Positions 1 through 12,675 of a DNA stretch of 64,000 bases are shown in pieces. The notes under the pieces are model-generated. The model saw nothing but the letters and a program-made list of their open reading frames with translations, made no database searches and had not been told where the DNA came from. How positions within the stretch are numbered: the first letter of the stretch is position 1; each line of letters starts with the position of its first letter. This DNA comes from Balanoglossus misakiensis. Taxonomy: Eukaryota > Hemichordata. The translations under genes were made by a program, and so were the position numbers. The stretch is from contig CM082589.2 in NCBI GenBank assembly GCA_040954595.2, positions 3,286,001 to 3,350,000 on the forward strand, read 5' to 3'.

Positions 1-3000
1 TACTTCGCAGCAAAATAAACATTTCCCACGGTAACTTGAATGCATGGTAAACATCGCTCTATCTATTATATTTATTGCGGGCGCTGCTTCTCAGCAGTTA
101 TTTGGTTTCATAAATCTAACTGCAATACTAACCACATTTTAATACTTCAATTTAAAATATTTTATAAAGCTTCTCACAGATGCACACTTAGTGACCAAAA
201 TATTGTCAAAATGAGCGATTTGTCCCTTTACACGTCACAAATGTAATAAACATACAGACAGACAGAAGCCATTTCTACTGTCAATTTGGAAACTTGACCG
301 ACGTTAACCTGGGCATAACGTTCGGTCCATCGCTTCCCCTGAGGGTCAATCTTCGCGCTTCATTGTCAGGTCAATGTCATTGGCGTGAGCGCGTTAGTGG
401 CCAATCGAGGTCGCCATTTTTATTTTTAGCTCCCGGATCTCAAACTGCTGCATTAGTGAATTTGGCAAACATACTGAAGTCAGTTTTTCAGATGTCCAGT
501 GAATAGTATGAGATTACTGCAGAAAGAGACATTAATTGACACAGTGATCCACGGTCAAAATCGCAGATTTTCCGCCACGGACTAACAGAGACTTGATCCT
601 TCCGACCTTCTGAAGATCCTACTGCAGTTTATTTTAGTCAATGAATACAGGTTTTTTGTCATGGCATGTCAAACACTAATTCAGTTGTCATTATGTTTCC
701 GTACACGCATTATAGTTGTCTATTCCTGACAATTCAGAAGGTCATATGTTCACCTTTCACAACCTTGACCGTAGTCATGCACTCATTAACACGGTGTGAA
801 AGGGTCACATGTACTACGGGAACCATACCGTCAGGTAGATAGTCGTGAAAATTCCTGGTAAAATATTTTATTTCAGGCACTGTCCTCATTTACATATTCT
901 AGGATGGCTCAACACGTTTTTATCACGGGCCCAGCGGCCTGAAACTTGGCATTGAACGACTACACGCATTTATAGCGTTTTTAATTACAGTGTAATTAAA
1001 GCCCCAATATCTGGTGCATTATATAAATGATTTTACATTCAAATTTATAATGGTCTATGTAAACGACCATACTGATACAGCGTGACGTCAGACGCTGGCC
1101 GTTCGTATCATAGCAGCGAGAAACGACGCGAACCGGCGCGCGTTGGCGTGGAAACGCCGTGGGACGGATTCCGGTCCCGAGGGAGAGGAGAGAAATAAAA
1201 ATCTGCGTAATTGAAAGTTTGAGGGCCGTGGCACACGTTCACTCGATAATGATTTTTGCGACAAATGTCAAAATATCACAGAATTCTACAATTTTAATCA
1301 ACTCCCTAGGTGTGACCGAAAATGAAGTTCTGAGAAAGGTTAATTGGCAACCTGTGGGGAACCTTTCCCACGAGGCCTTGCGCAAATAGATACCTAATGA
1401 CGCGTAATTGAACATTTGTGTACAGTTAATTACTGGGGGCACAGATCTCTAATACCCATGGAGGGAAATGTAATTAGTTGAATTAGATCCTCCGGTGACC
1501 CCGAGGTCACAACTGAGAATTGTGGGTAATTCTTGACTTGAGGGAGAGGGACGGTATTGCGCAGGTGTGTTGAATCAGTGATGTTTTATAATGAATGCGA
1601 ACTCTAATGAAGATTGTCAGAAGAGAGAGTTGCACATTATCCTCTACCATAACATTGTATCTCTTCGTTGTTCTAATGAGGGAGACAGACAGAGAGACAG
1701 AGACACTGACAGACCCACAGGCAGACTACAGTTAGGATGTACGGGACACGGAAAACGCTACTGAGTCAGAAAATATTAAACACGCAGCGCATAGCAAATG
1801 TCATCAAACCTATGATGACGTCAACAACAAAAGTAGACCGACAGCGATGCATGCAACAAATATATATATACCTAAACACACCGTAACCAGCCTCCTAGCT
1901 CAAAATATTGACCCAGACATGACGTAAAAACTTGATTAGTGTAAGCGATTTCACTTTTTAACATTTGCCATATTACTTCCTTTCTCCTGTATTATTTTTT
2001 ATTTATTTTACTTTTTTGCGTACTGAATGTATGTATGGGTATAAATTGACGTCTGACGCATAACACCATTGTATGATATTCTATGGCGATATTGGAACCA
2101 CGAGCGCTTTACAATAAATACGTTTCAGGGGAAGTTTACTTTCATCGCCTATATTGCGACTTTGCTTGTTTGCAATTAGCTCAAGGATGGCGATTTACAA
2201 ATATAAGGGTGTATGTTTTATAACCCTTGTTTGACACAACTTGTTTTGAACTCGAAACTGTATGAATATGGTAATATTGCCATCTACAATACAGAATGAG
2301 TCCGCCCGTAATTATGAGCTAAACGTGATATCCACCCTCATAAGTCAACATGACTTTGCTTTGTCCGTTCAAGCTGGTTTCCATATTTATATAACACTTT
2401 CAACTGGGAAGTATAAACAGCGGCGTGGGCTGCGCAATTACGAGTAAACAGTAAACACTAAAAGCTTTGTCTCTTCTCAGTGAGATTTTATTTGAAACAA
2501 ATGTACTAGAGATCCCTCCTTTTAATGTGATACGATACAACTCCTTGTGTTAGAACCATGAATATGACAAGATATGTCGCCATGTACATATGCGTAGGAA
2601 TATGCATACGTTGCTAACTAACAGACATTGGGAAAGACGCAAAACAACTCCATATTCATCCCACAGTGCATAATTATCGCTTGGATCATTTTTGCTCGTT
2701 CTGCCTTGCATGGCCTTGCATAGTATGTCACAGAGGGCGCTGCAGCATATCCTACGGATATTTACAGATTAGCCCGGCTTTGATTTAGCGTGGCATTGAT
2801 TAGCTAGATGAGCGGTAAAAATAAAAGCACCAGCCCAAAGCTATTTTGTTTCGGAAAAAACACACAATGTTTGCGTGTGATTTCAACAGGCAGAAGGACG
2901 ACTTCAAATCAGCGTTCTTGAAAAGTTACAAGCAAAACGGCTGCCAAGTCAAATAAGTTTAATCGATAAAATTGGATGTAGTTCCCCTTCGACAAGTTCG

Positions 3001-4575
3001 AACAGGCAAATCGAAGGATGTTTGTGATTGCCGTATCGGATGTGACCTCGGGGTCAGCACGAAACAGCTCTTGTCTTATCGTCAATCGTGACGAATCGTA
3101 AACTGCTGTGGGATCATCCAGCGGTCAGAACGCAAGCCACACGGCGTGTGAGTGATTCACAGGCCTGCATTTGGGTCGAAGGGGGTTTCTGACGCTGTAC
3201 TCCCGATACATACATGTAAAACATATTCCCGCTGCGACAGGGATCGCCGGGAAAAGTTACATAGACTAGATTGGATGTTGTGTAATCGGTTATGGTGACA
3301 GAGTGGGAAGACACGCTTTAGGAGAGATCTAGTAGATATAGAAAGTCATCCGGTGACGAGCAAAAAGGAACGCAAAGGGGAAAGTGTGTGGATTGGAGAT
3401 CGGAAGGGGATAGGGATGTGATGTGGGGACTTGATTGTTCAATAGGGAGGGAGGAGAGAGAGATGCGGAGAGAGAGGGGAAGGGAGACTCGGGAGACCTC
3501 TTTGCGTTTGACTGGTCCAGCAGGGGGGAGAGGCAGACACATACCCCACACACAGAATATCCCCTTGAGTATCATTGATCCAGTTTCAGATAACCAGCCC
3601 CGAAGATAGGACTCTGTTCTACTTCGACCAGTTACCTGTTTGATAACGCGTGTAATGGACGCGTCGCCATGGTATCCACTTTAACTGAGTGGACTGTGTG
3701 CGGTCATTGGTCAGATGGGATCGACGTCCCAAACGTCGATGGCATCACCGCCGCTGTTTAAACTTTACGCTGTGTTCATCCAAGCTTTCTCGTTTATTTT
3801 AAAGAAGCTTAATATTGACTGGGGATTTTTCTCTGCCATATCTTTAGGCTGATCTACAGCGCCGGCATCACCTATATACCAATAAATCATACCAATGGTA
3901 TAAATGTTGAAGGCGATTTATGATTTATGATTTAGATTCAAATATGAGCGGCCTTCAGTTAGGCATGCCAAACACTGAGAAAGAAAGCGTGTACAGTATC
4001 ATATCCAAACGTGTTCGGTCTGGTCATGTCTCAAAAGGACAAAGTAATACAATCAAAATAAAATCATGCCAAAAGATTTCGATCCTTTCATGTAGACTGA
4101 CCGACTGTGATGAGGTCGATAAATATCAGAGATCTTTTCGGGTCAGCGAGTGGTCTTTGTCAACAGTTTCGATCCGCCTGTGTAATATCATATCTGTAAC
4201 CCAAGTTGCAACTCCATGCAGGCCGGGTCAGATGGTCTTCGGATAAATCGCTACTTTTGACAAGCAAGGCTGACAGGCTAAGGCTGTTGAAAGATTTTCT
4301 TAAATGTCACGACTACACGTTGGTCCGTTGAAAGATTACTTCAAAATGTCATGACGACGTTCTCGCGCAAACAACTGGAGACTGTCTGTCACTCTATCGC
4401 GATCTGAGCACTGTTCTCTGCCAACATCTATCCAGCCTAGGAGAGGGGGTGCTTCTCAACATTACTGATAAGAAATTCTGATTCCTTCATCCTTCCTGAC
4501 GACGATGCTTGACTACAAGCACCGACAAGTGCTAATGGTGACAGCGCCACCAGCGAGCAAAAGTGGAAACTGGGA
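1..4575. other. Gene-poor region, no coding exon recognised
   Basis: I see only short open frames without protein-like composition and no convincing splice-linked exons. Landmarks are a GC/CpG-rich patch around 1081-1185 with a palindromic CRE-type site, a second CRE-type site at 1816-1823, a short AT dinucleotide run near 1859, and a purine-rich stretch around 3385-3500. The right edge leads into the MRPL13 promoter. Confidence 0.5.
1083..1090. promoter_or_regulatory. Palindromic CRE-type site in a CpG-rich patch
   Basis: TGACGTCA, the full CREB/ATF palindrome, sits at the left edge of an approximately 100 bp GC-rich, CpG-rich patch (1081-1185) within AT-rich DNA. A second copy lies at 1816-1823. 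No coding exon is visible nearby, so this could be the promoter of a non-coding RNA or of a gene outside the window. Function is inferred from the motif only. Confidence 0.3.
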
Positions 4576-4590
4576 CAAATATGGCGGCGC
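4576..4590 (+). promoter_or_regulatory. YY1-type core promoter motif of MRPL13
   Basis: The ATGGCGGC core, preceded by an A-rich context, sits about 70 bp upstream of the MRPL13 start codon. This motif is typical close to transcription starts of animal ribosomal and mitochondrial housekeeping genes. Its ATG (4581) would open a 12-codon upstream ORF ending at 4616 if transcription begins before it. Confidence 0.5.
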
Positions 4591-4648
4591 CCATGTGCAC
4601 ATGTAGAGTGAGGTGAACGTTTCGTAATCTCACTAGAAACTCACAGTA

Positions 4649-6379
4649 ATGGCCAGTAGAGCTGCACAGGTGGGTTCTTTGGCTTTCACTTGTTACTGTG
4701 GGGTAATTGGAAAGACGTGTCCTGTAGGATAAGTGATAATTGAGTGCTCCTAGTGACTGTGGTTGTACGTACGTGTGTGTGTGTGTGTGGGGGGGGGGGG
4801 GTGTTCATTACAATGCATCACCACTGCACTGCATGAACATGTATTGGAGTGCAATACGAATGAATACGTTACCACTACTAGGAATGTTCCAACCTAACTG
4901 CAGTGATTTTGATATTGATAATCACTCATTGAATGACACTGCCCACAACGCAGTGCTAACCACATTACATTCCGGGGGGGGGGGGGGATTTGAAGAGCCA
5001 TGGCTGTTGAACTGACTTTTTCACATTTCCTCCCCTTGTTTCAGCAATGGGGCACATTTGCCCGTATCTGGTATCTGCTGGACGCTTCTAAGCAACCGCC
5101 TGGCAGGATAGCTGCCATGATTTCACCAATCTTACAAGGCAAACACAAACCAATATACCACCCTATAAGTAAGTCTCTTATCATGCTTTTCATATGAAAT
5201 AGAATGTGCACATAGTTCCGTTTTTGCCTGTACCTTTGTACCAAACAGACTGCTTTCTATGTAAAATGCTAATAAATTGATGTTCTCTTAAAAAAGGTGA
5301 TTTAGGAGACCATGTTGTTGTCATCAACACAAGACACATTGCATTTTCTGGCGACAAGTGGAATACCAAACTTTACCATCATCACACGGGGTAAGTACTC
5401 CTGGAAAAGAACACTATTGACCTCAGAACCTCTCGCATGAACCCAGAACATGAAACATTCAGTTGTTGATGGGTAGGTGTACCAGCTGGGCATCCTTGCC
5501 CATCCTTACCCACCACATCACTGAATACCTAATGCATGATGAATACAGATTTATATAACTCATTTTGATACAACACATTATTTTGTCAGGTACCCTAAGG
5601 GATTTAGTTCAACCAAAGCCAGGGTGGTCCATGAACGGGATCCAACAAAGGTATGTTTACACTTCCAGCCTAATAGCCCAACCATGGCCTTTCGCAGACC
5701 CTTTCAGACACCTACTCCAATATGCACACCCTCCCTAAAACCTTAGAGGAACCACTGGTTATCAGACTGAGAATATGCCATTACCTGGATAACCAAGCTA
5801 AAATCAACAATTATGACAAAAACCAACTGGACCTATGTTCCCCTTTAATGACTAAGACTCTGTCTGTTAAACTCGCCCATTCACTTGACATTTCTTGTCC
5901 CCTTGCACAGATCATACACAAAGCAGTTTACGGAATGCTACCAAAGAATCTACACCGAAGAACCATGATGGAAAGATTGCACTTATTTTCAGACGCAGTA
6001 AGTCCTTGTTTTCAAAAATATTCAAAGTTTTTATGTTAGTGGTCATGACCTTGTGGCTTTGAAAAAATATATAAAAAACATGACCATGTCTCTTTGATTG
6101 ATCACAACAGACAATTCCACAAGATATCCGAGCCAACATCGCGGAACAGCTTGTGCCTCCAAGAACTGTACCACTCAGGCTAGATGAGTATTCTCCAGAA
6201 GAAATAGAAAATTATCCACAACTCTGGTTTCCGTAAGTACTTCACAATGTGTGATAGCTGCCCCTGCAACTTCCCGAATTCTCTTTGAGCTCAATCACAA
6301 ACTAGCCAATTTCAACATGTTGAGATTACTGTTTCTCTTTTTTTTTCTTTTCAGGGAGGAAGACCCAGATCTGCAGTAG
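4649..6379 (+). CDS. MRPL13: Mitochondrial ribosomal protein L13 (uL13m), 7 exons
   Basis: Large-subunit mitoribosome protein that binds rRNA in the mitochondrial matrix. Coding exons are 4649-4669, 5045-5168, 5297-5390, 5590-5650, 5911-5997, 6111-6232 and 6355-6379. All introns are GT-AG, all phases join, and the total is 534 nt or 177 residues, against about 178 in human MRPL13. Recognisable conserved blocks are [14 protein letters not shown] at the N-terminus (exon 2), [15 protein letters not shown] (exon 3), the uL13 signature [19 protein letters not shown] (exon 5) and [17 protein letters not shown] near the C-terminus (exon 6). The ATG at 4649 opens a seven-residue first exon ending in a clean GTGGGT donor; the vertebrate first exon is similarly short. 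There are no oddities beyond the tiny first and last exons. A YY1-type motif lies upstream and an ATTAAA lies 110 bp after the stop. Confidence 0.95.
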
Positions 6380-6488
6380 AAAATATGCCCTCACACACAA
6401 CCCATTCCAGAACCATGGCAGTTTTGTTTAGTTTTTGTCAGTTTCCTAAAGTATTCAGTTTGCATACACCATTTTGTTTTGTAGATAT

Positions 6489-6494
6489 ATTAAA
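6489..6494 (+). terminator. Candidate polyadenylation signal of MRPL13
   Basis: ATTAAA, the commonest variant signal, lies 110 bp downstream of the MRPL13 stop codon in AT-rich sequence. No canonical AATAAA is seen closer. Confidence 0.4.
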
Positions 6495-6499
6495 CACCT

Positions 6500-7750
6500 T
6501 AATTATTATTACATCATTTATCGTAATATGAGTGTTGAAGTTGCTGGGTGCATGATTCTGAATCAGCATGGCTGGATCATTGTGAAGAGCGTCCCCAAAC
6601 ATACGCATGAAACATTTGATGCTGGTGGTCTGGAAACTAGTAATTCTCATGTACTGACATAGAGGGCAGTGTGAAGGGAGCGTTTCCCACGGATCTTATT
6701 CAATTAGCAAGACAACACATTTTCACAGACCAAACGACCAATCGCCATGACAACTGTGAATCCAATCTTAAAATTTTCGATTTAATTACTCTCGCAGTGT
6801 AAACGTTGCTTTAAATGTCATCAAATTAGCCAACGAGAACAAGAAGAGCTGGAATTCGAAATTAACGCAAATATGCTGAAATTATAAAAGTCTACGCAGA
6901 CAGGGTTGACTCCGCGTAAACAATGATTGCTTACTTTGAGGGGGCATTTTCTGCTTGCTTTGTCCCAAGACACGCTTCTACACCATAGGTAATTATTTAC
7001 TTAGACACAAAGCGGCCATTTTGTCCGTTACTATCCTATCTAAAGACACCAGTAATTATTTGTCAATGACAATTATTTACTTACTACAGTCTCATTTTGT
7101 TTAATTTCGGCGTGTTATTTTTATCTCAATTTGCATGTCGTTCAGTGTAGTACATGATTCCACGCCCATGGTGATTGGGGAGTTTACGACGAGTGAATGC
7201 GTGAAACTTCGATTCCCCAAAATTTCAAATCTGACTATACCAAGGTGTACATTCAACTGGTCGAAGAAAATTCTCAACGAGGTTATTAACTTATTGTAGG
7301 TTCTAAGATTTAACTGCTTTCAAAAGTGTCTGCGATAGATTTCCATTGCATGTGGACAGTCGTGTAGGCCTATACGTGTGATAGATCTACCCTAATAGTC
7401 TGACGTCATCTTCTGTGCGATCAATGAATACAAATTTTATTGGCACAATTACAGGGGAGATTTCTCTCTTATTTCCCTGAAAACGTTTGGGTCTATAACT
7501 ACCATTTTCGTTTTCCGGTTGGAGACATGTGAATACGTTTTAAAGTATGTGTGTTTTAGTAATGATGGCGAACGCCTTTTGTAAAAAAAATGCGGGACAG
7601 AATTGTCTGAGTATGTCGCGTACAAACAAACCTAATGGGGGAAATATCGAAACGGGTGGCAAATAAAATTTCTTGTGTAAAATTCCCCTTCTATGAATTT
7701 ACACAATCAATATCTTTTAATTTCATTCCCAGCCGAGTTTGTTCCGGAAA
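6500..7750. other. Intergenic, nothing coding recognised
   Basis: AT-rich sequence after MRPL13 with short spurious frames only. A TGACGTCA-like site near 7400 is the one motif noticed. Confidence 0.5.
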
Positions 7751-7764
7751 TCGATCAATGCCCG

Positions 7765-7811
7765 GTTGCTAGGGCAACGCCGCTTGCCATCACGAAGGTG
7801 CCGCCATTTTA
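7765..7811. promoter_or_regulatory. RFX X-box plus YY1-type site, promoter-like patch
   Basis: GTTGCTAGGGCAAC at 7765-7778 is an almost perfect RFX X-box (inverted GTTGC and GCAAC arms). About 20 bp further, at 7800-7811, a YY1-type site reads AAAATGGCGGC on the minus strand. The surrounding 7740-7870 is CpG-richer than its flanks. X-boxes drive ciliary genes in animals. The nearest downstream gene is the LRR gene at 8685; the motif could serve its 5' non-coding part or an unannotated transcript. Confidence 0.4.
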
Positions 7812-8684
7812 CGTCCTATTTGTTCTTACGTGACATAATCGTACACGGCGCCGTAATAGCAAGCATACGCCCTGAGTCTATCAAACTATTATTCCTTCCC
7901 GCGCTGAAGGGGCTATTCAAACACAGGAATGAAGGCACTCAGGCTGAAGTAAAACACGGAAGATATTAATTTAACAACAGTACATGGTTTTCTCCTAAGG
8001 GTGACTTCTTCAAGAGTCGCGACTTACATCACGGGGAGGGTTTTCAGACCACAAGAGTCAACAGGCATCGGTGTTCGCCCACACAGAAAATTAAAGATAA
8101 ATGTATATCCGAGTACTGGAACACACACCGTTTGTTTGGACTAATCCATTAGAAATTACGGGGAGGAGATAACCTGTATTTTATTGCGTCTTTTGCTCGT
8201 ATAATCGATAGCAGGCACTCATCTACCACGCATATTAATTATACCGAAGACTCTCCCGGGCCGAAATCGATCGGTTTTTCCGAGATTCGACAGTCACCTA
8301 AATCAAACTGTGAGATACAGAGGCCGTTAAGAAAATATTGTTTTATTTTGAGAGAAACGACCGGTGTGTTAGCACACCGCGATTCTTTGGTGAACAGCGA
8401 CAGCCTTGCCTACCTGTTGCCCCTGCCGACGGTGTCATAGAAATGCAAATACGAGCTAGCTTGAACCCATTACCGTGTTTGACGCACGCAGTTGTAATCA
8501 TAAAACCGCTCGCTGCCCGGACACCGTCGGTCACTCCTCACGCCTGACAGTATAGTACAACTCGCCTTATTAATTTAGCGTGTTTCGTTCACTTGAGCTG
8601 ACAGTTTTCCCAACCTCGCCGACAGCAAGCAAGAAATATTTAAAATCATCATCACACGCGCGCTCGCTCGCCCAGCCTAGCAAC

Positions 8685-9527
8685 ATGGCCAGCCGGCGGA
8701 CGAAAATGAAGCTACGCGTGGAATACGACCAGCAGTACCGCGGCAAGAGATTGAAATTGCGCGGTAGGGAGTTGTCCGAGTTACCGATGGAGATTTTCAA
8801 TATGGTGGAGCTGGAAATATTGGACTTGAGTCCCGAGCGACAGGCTTGTCTTGATTTCCGTCTCCTCGAAGTTCCTCGACAGATAAGCAGGCTGGTGAAT
8901 CTACGGGTGCTTTGCCTGGATACCAACGAACTGACCGAGATAATCCCTGAAGTGTGTTCTCTGAGAAACTTGGAAAGACTGGCCATTAGCAACAATCTCC
9001 TGACGGCCCTCCCTTCAGAATTCACCCAGCTGCAGAGACTCCGAAGCTTGCACATGGCAAACAACTATTTCGATACACTGCCCCTCGAGGTGTGTAACTT
9101 GGAAAATTTAGAATTTCTGGACGTCAGCGACAACAAGATCGCCTCAGTCCCCGAGGAGATCGGATTCTTGACGCAGCTGATTTCGTTGAATTTGCTCTAC
9201 AACAGTCTGGAGAGGCTCCCGGACGGCATCTGCAAGTGCAGTCGGCTAAGGAGCATCTGGCTCGGCAAGAACAAACTGCGAAGCCTGCCGAGGGACTTCG
9301 GGCGGCTGGCTCAGTTGGACTGGGGAGAGTACTCGCACTCGTCGAATCTCGAGGGAAACCCGCTGGTGCGACCTCCCATCGAGATAGCCCGAAGGGGACC
9401 CGAGTTTATCGCGAATTATTTCCAGGTGAACGATGAAATGGACTCTTCGCAAGACGAAGAAGATGAAGAAGATGTTGACGATAATGAATTGGCCGAGTCA
9501 ATATCTCTGACCAACGGAACATTCTAA
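8685..9527 (+). CDS. Intron-less leucine-rich-repeat protein with acidic C-terminal tail
   Basis: A 280-residue protein in one exon, probably cytosolic since I see no signal peptide or membrane segment. Residues about 24-235 carry about seven short LRRs of the SDS22/RSU1/SHOC2-like 23-residue type, for example LPSEFTQLQRLRSLHMANN and VPEEIGFLTQLISLNLLYN. After them come an LDWG motif, a GNPL cap and PPIEIARRGPEFIANYF, typical of the last LRR and its capping helix. The first repeat has a small insertion (SPERQACLDFRL). The last 30 residues are strongly acidic. The frame extends upstream to 8580 without an ATG, so I chose the ATG at 8685, which sits in a CAACATGG context just before the conserved region. 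LRR proteins of this type are protein-binding scaffolds; I do not recognise a specific orthologue. Confidence 0.85.
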   Translation: MASRRTKMKLRVEYDQQYRGKRLKLRGRELSELPMEIFNMVELEILDLSPERQACLDFRLLEVPRQISRLVNLRVLCLDTNELTEIIPEVCSLRNLERLAISNNLLTALPSEFTQLQRLRSLHMANNYFDTLPLEVCNLENLEFLDVSDNKIASVPEEIGFLTQLISLNLLYNSLERLPDGICKCSRLRSIWLGKNKLRSLPRDFGRLAQLDWGEYSHSSNLEGNPLVRPPIEIARRGPEFIANYFQVNDEMDSSQDEEDEEDVDDNELAESISLTNGTF

Positions 9528-12500
9528 TCTCGTTCAAGTGACCGACCATAAGTACACTCTAACAGGTATGGGACTACTATATCACCGATAGGTCATTTTC
9601 TTCAATAATTACGTGTTTACGTTGCTATATTTTCTTTGTGTTGACATTGTGAGGATACGGTCGTTCATTTTTACGACTGGCGATATTCAGTTTGATTGTT
9701 CAATAATGTTTGGTCATTCCAATCGCGTTAGGGAAACACGTCAGTCTCTCTCTCAAAATATGCTCATGATCGGTTGTAAGAATTTAACTCACACTGTATT
9801 TTAACGGTAAAACATGTACAGCACTACCCGCTATTTTTGTATATGGGAGGCTAGGTCCTTCAGCCTCGATGGTCGTGTAAACATCACAACGCGTTATTGT
9901 TTGGTTACCTAGCCGCGGATATATTAACGGGTACGCACACACATAGCTGACCATGTCATCGTCCGTGACTCGGAAGGATGATGGGAACCAGCAACGGCCA
10001 ATACGGGGTCACCGTACCGTGATTGATCGCGAACTCAAACTATTGTGTTAGGCCTATAACCTGAAGTGAAGCAGTCAAACAAGTTGGCCGAACGGTCTCC
10101 TTAGCAACGCACTTCTGATCACTGTGGAATTCCTACCAGCTCGAATAGGGCACACAAAAAGGAACTGGTCGCCGAGTTACAGATTTTCAAATAATGATAT
10201 TATCACAAAAGACGCGAGCAATTAAAGTTTTGGAAGAATGGGCATTTGTTATCTGCCTGCGCGTGTTTGCGTCTATTGTCGCGGCGGTTGTTGGTTTGAA
10301 TCACGGACATTTGATTGTGTTCTGACAATAAATTGCGAGTGGACAACGGTACACAGTTCTGTTGGTTCCGTTTAATTGAAATACAGATAAACCGATTTGC
10401 AGAGCCTGGTGACGACGGAAAGCTGGACTGTTTGATATTCGTCTGCACTCTGAAGCAATTTTTCCCAGTTGATTGGAATTCATATTACATTATCCACGGT
10501 GACGGAGAGACAACGCAATTATCGTCTGTCTCGAAGCCCGGTCACCATTACACAGTGACACGTCCTGACGAACATGCTACTGAAGTAATTCCTATGGTCA
10601 ACACAATTTCATCGCGCATCGCTATTTTTCCCTCCAGAATACCACATGTTTCTCTGCTATGCTTAAACCAGACATGACTGCAAAGATATTATGGCATTTG
10701 ATAAAAGCTCTTAATCGTCACGAGATAATCGCTACTCCCTCCTGACATTCGAGAAAGAATTACCTGAGACACTAAAAAGCGTCTCTTTGTTCAGTAGGTC
10801 ACCGATTTGTGACCTCTGCAGACAGAGTGCCATTGTCAGGCTCCTCTTCGTCAAACAATCTCATTGTTTTCGGGAATAAAACTGTTGCTATTTATGTCAC
10901 GCACAGACCTGTCCGGCACGAGGTAACCATCAAAGATGGTTGCCTTATTTTACGACCATAGTATGTCGCTGTTAAAGCCACAAAACACTTGGTACCAAAA
11001 GTCATCACGGTACCCCATGTGTTGAGGTATTGCACATAGATCCACTACACTGAGATGGGAATCCGATCACCATGTCACGATTAACCCAATATCAGCTATC
11101 GAATTATTATCGTCTATTAATATCACAGAACACTCCAGGCGCTCAGAAACTGTTTCACTCTCTTTGAAACCCGAGATCAAACACTTTTGCCGATATTGAA
11201 ATATACCAAGGCAATGCGGGGATCACAATCGTCCAAGATCAGTAAAGTGAGAAATGCCCAGGGTGACATCGACAGGAAAAAAAAGGATGAAAAAATTCTT
11301 TCTGTAGATATTCATGTCACATATAATATTCAAAACCAGTAACCAAAACTAGTAAATTTTGCTGGGGAAAGTAACTCACTTGTTGCTTTGATATTCGTTT
11401 TCTTGACAAGAAATAAAACAAAATAACAATTTAAATAAAAACTAAAATAAACCGATTTATATATCGAAACACGCAAAAATGCATCACTGTCACAGTGTTT
11501 GTCCTGGCGTAGATAGGCCTACCCGAGAAAAAAATGGCCAAATGTACTGTCTCGACGCAATTATTCAGTATCCATGACGACGTGGACGGTCCATCATCAT
11601 GTAATTACACGAAATAGCAGTAATTTGGATGTGAGATGCACCGTAACCGTCAATGGGGACTGGCAACCTGGTCATACCGACACCGATTTCAAAACAGTTG
11701 AAATTAACGAATTTCATCATTATGTTCAATTAGATTGTCGTTTTGTCTGCGTGACTGAAATAAACGACGTCGACATTATATAAAAAGAACCGACAACCAA
11801 AATTATATGACGGTCCTTTGGGAAATTTAATTGAGTGTAAATTGTAATAGATTAAAAACAGACATGTCGTTAATATGAAAGACTTTAATTTCCTGGCGTA
11901 TGAACGTCAAGAAAAACTAATTCATAAATGATTGTTATTTACATGAATGTCTATGGCGCAATTTATACGTTCCAGCGAAATTGTGGTCTTATAAACCTTG
12001 CATGGCTAACATGTTTGCCAATCGCCCACCCTTTCTGTTGAAATAAATGACCGGAATTTCAAAATTCCATTTGTAGAAACGGTCTTTAGCCTGTCACCAG
12101 ACGAGTAAACTTTCTCAGCAGATCCCGACAATGGTTATAGTCTTGTTATTCAGTGTCCGAAGCGCTTGGCTTTGTTCACGCTACATACAATAGTCAATAC
12201 ACATTCGTGATCCTAAACAGTCGACAGCTATACCAAGACACAATACCAGTGTTTTCGAACAAACTAACGGCCTTTGTGCTTGTGTGTGCATTTGTTGAGC
12301 CGTGGCCAACAATAGATTGTCCTCATTATGCCAGAAGGTTGTTTTTGCGACTTGAAGACTAACAGGCGAAAGTCTTAGGAACTCGACTCAAAAGCGGAGG
12401 CAGCGGCGTTGCTGGCACTAGCCCCCGGGCCATTACACATTCTGAACACCGGTGACTGAACTACTCTGTCCGTAACCTGTGTGATCTGAAAAGATCAAGA

Positions 12501-12643
12501 CAAGACTCGAAACAAACCGAGAACAATTATCAAGAAAGAGTTCACATAGAAGACTGCACTGGCACGGAAAAGCCAATTAATTTTCAACTTTTCAGATTAT
12601 CAGATCTCCTGAGTGTACGAGCATTTTAATTAAATAATCTCAT

Positions 12644-12675
12644 TGTGTTTTGTTTTGTTTTGTTTTGTTTTGTCT
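12644..12675. repeat. TTTTG pentanucleotide repeat
   Basis: About six tandem TTTTG units in the intergenic interval between the LRR gene and the C8orf74-like gene. Confidence 0.8.

Noticed and set aside
3318-3609. Overlapping frames in a purine-rich stretch
   Set aside because: The low-complexity GA-rich composition explains long frames on both strands; no domain seen.
5722-6039. 105-codon plus-strand frame across MRPL13 intron 4 and exon 5
   Set aside because: The intron portion is not similar to L13, and clean splice sites at 5651 and 5911 remove it.
8580-8684. N-terminal extension of the LRR protein
   Set aside because: The extended frame begins with GTG, lacks an ATG, and has no LRR features; the ATG at 8685 is the first usable start.
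10315-10677. 120-codon open frame on the plus strand
   Set aside because: No family resemblance and no supporting exons; composition is not clearly coding.
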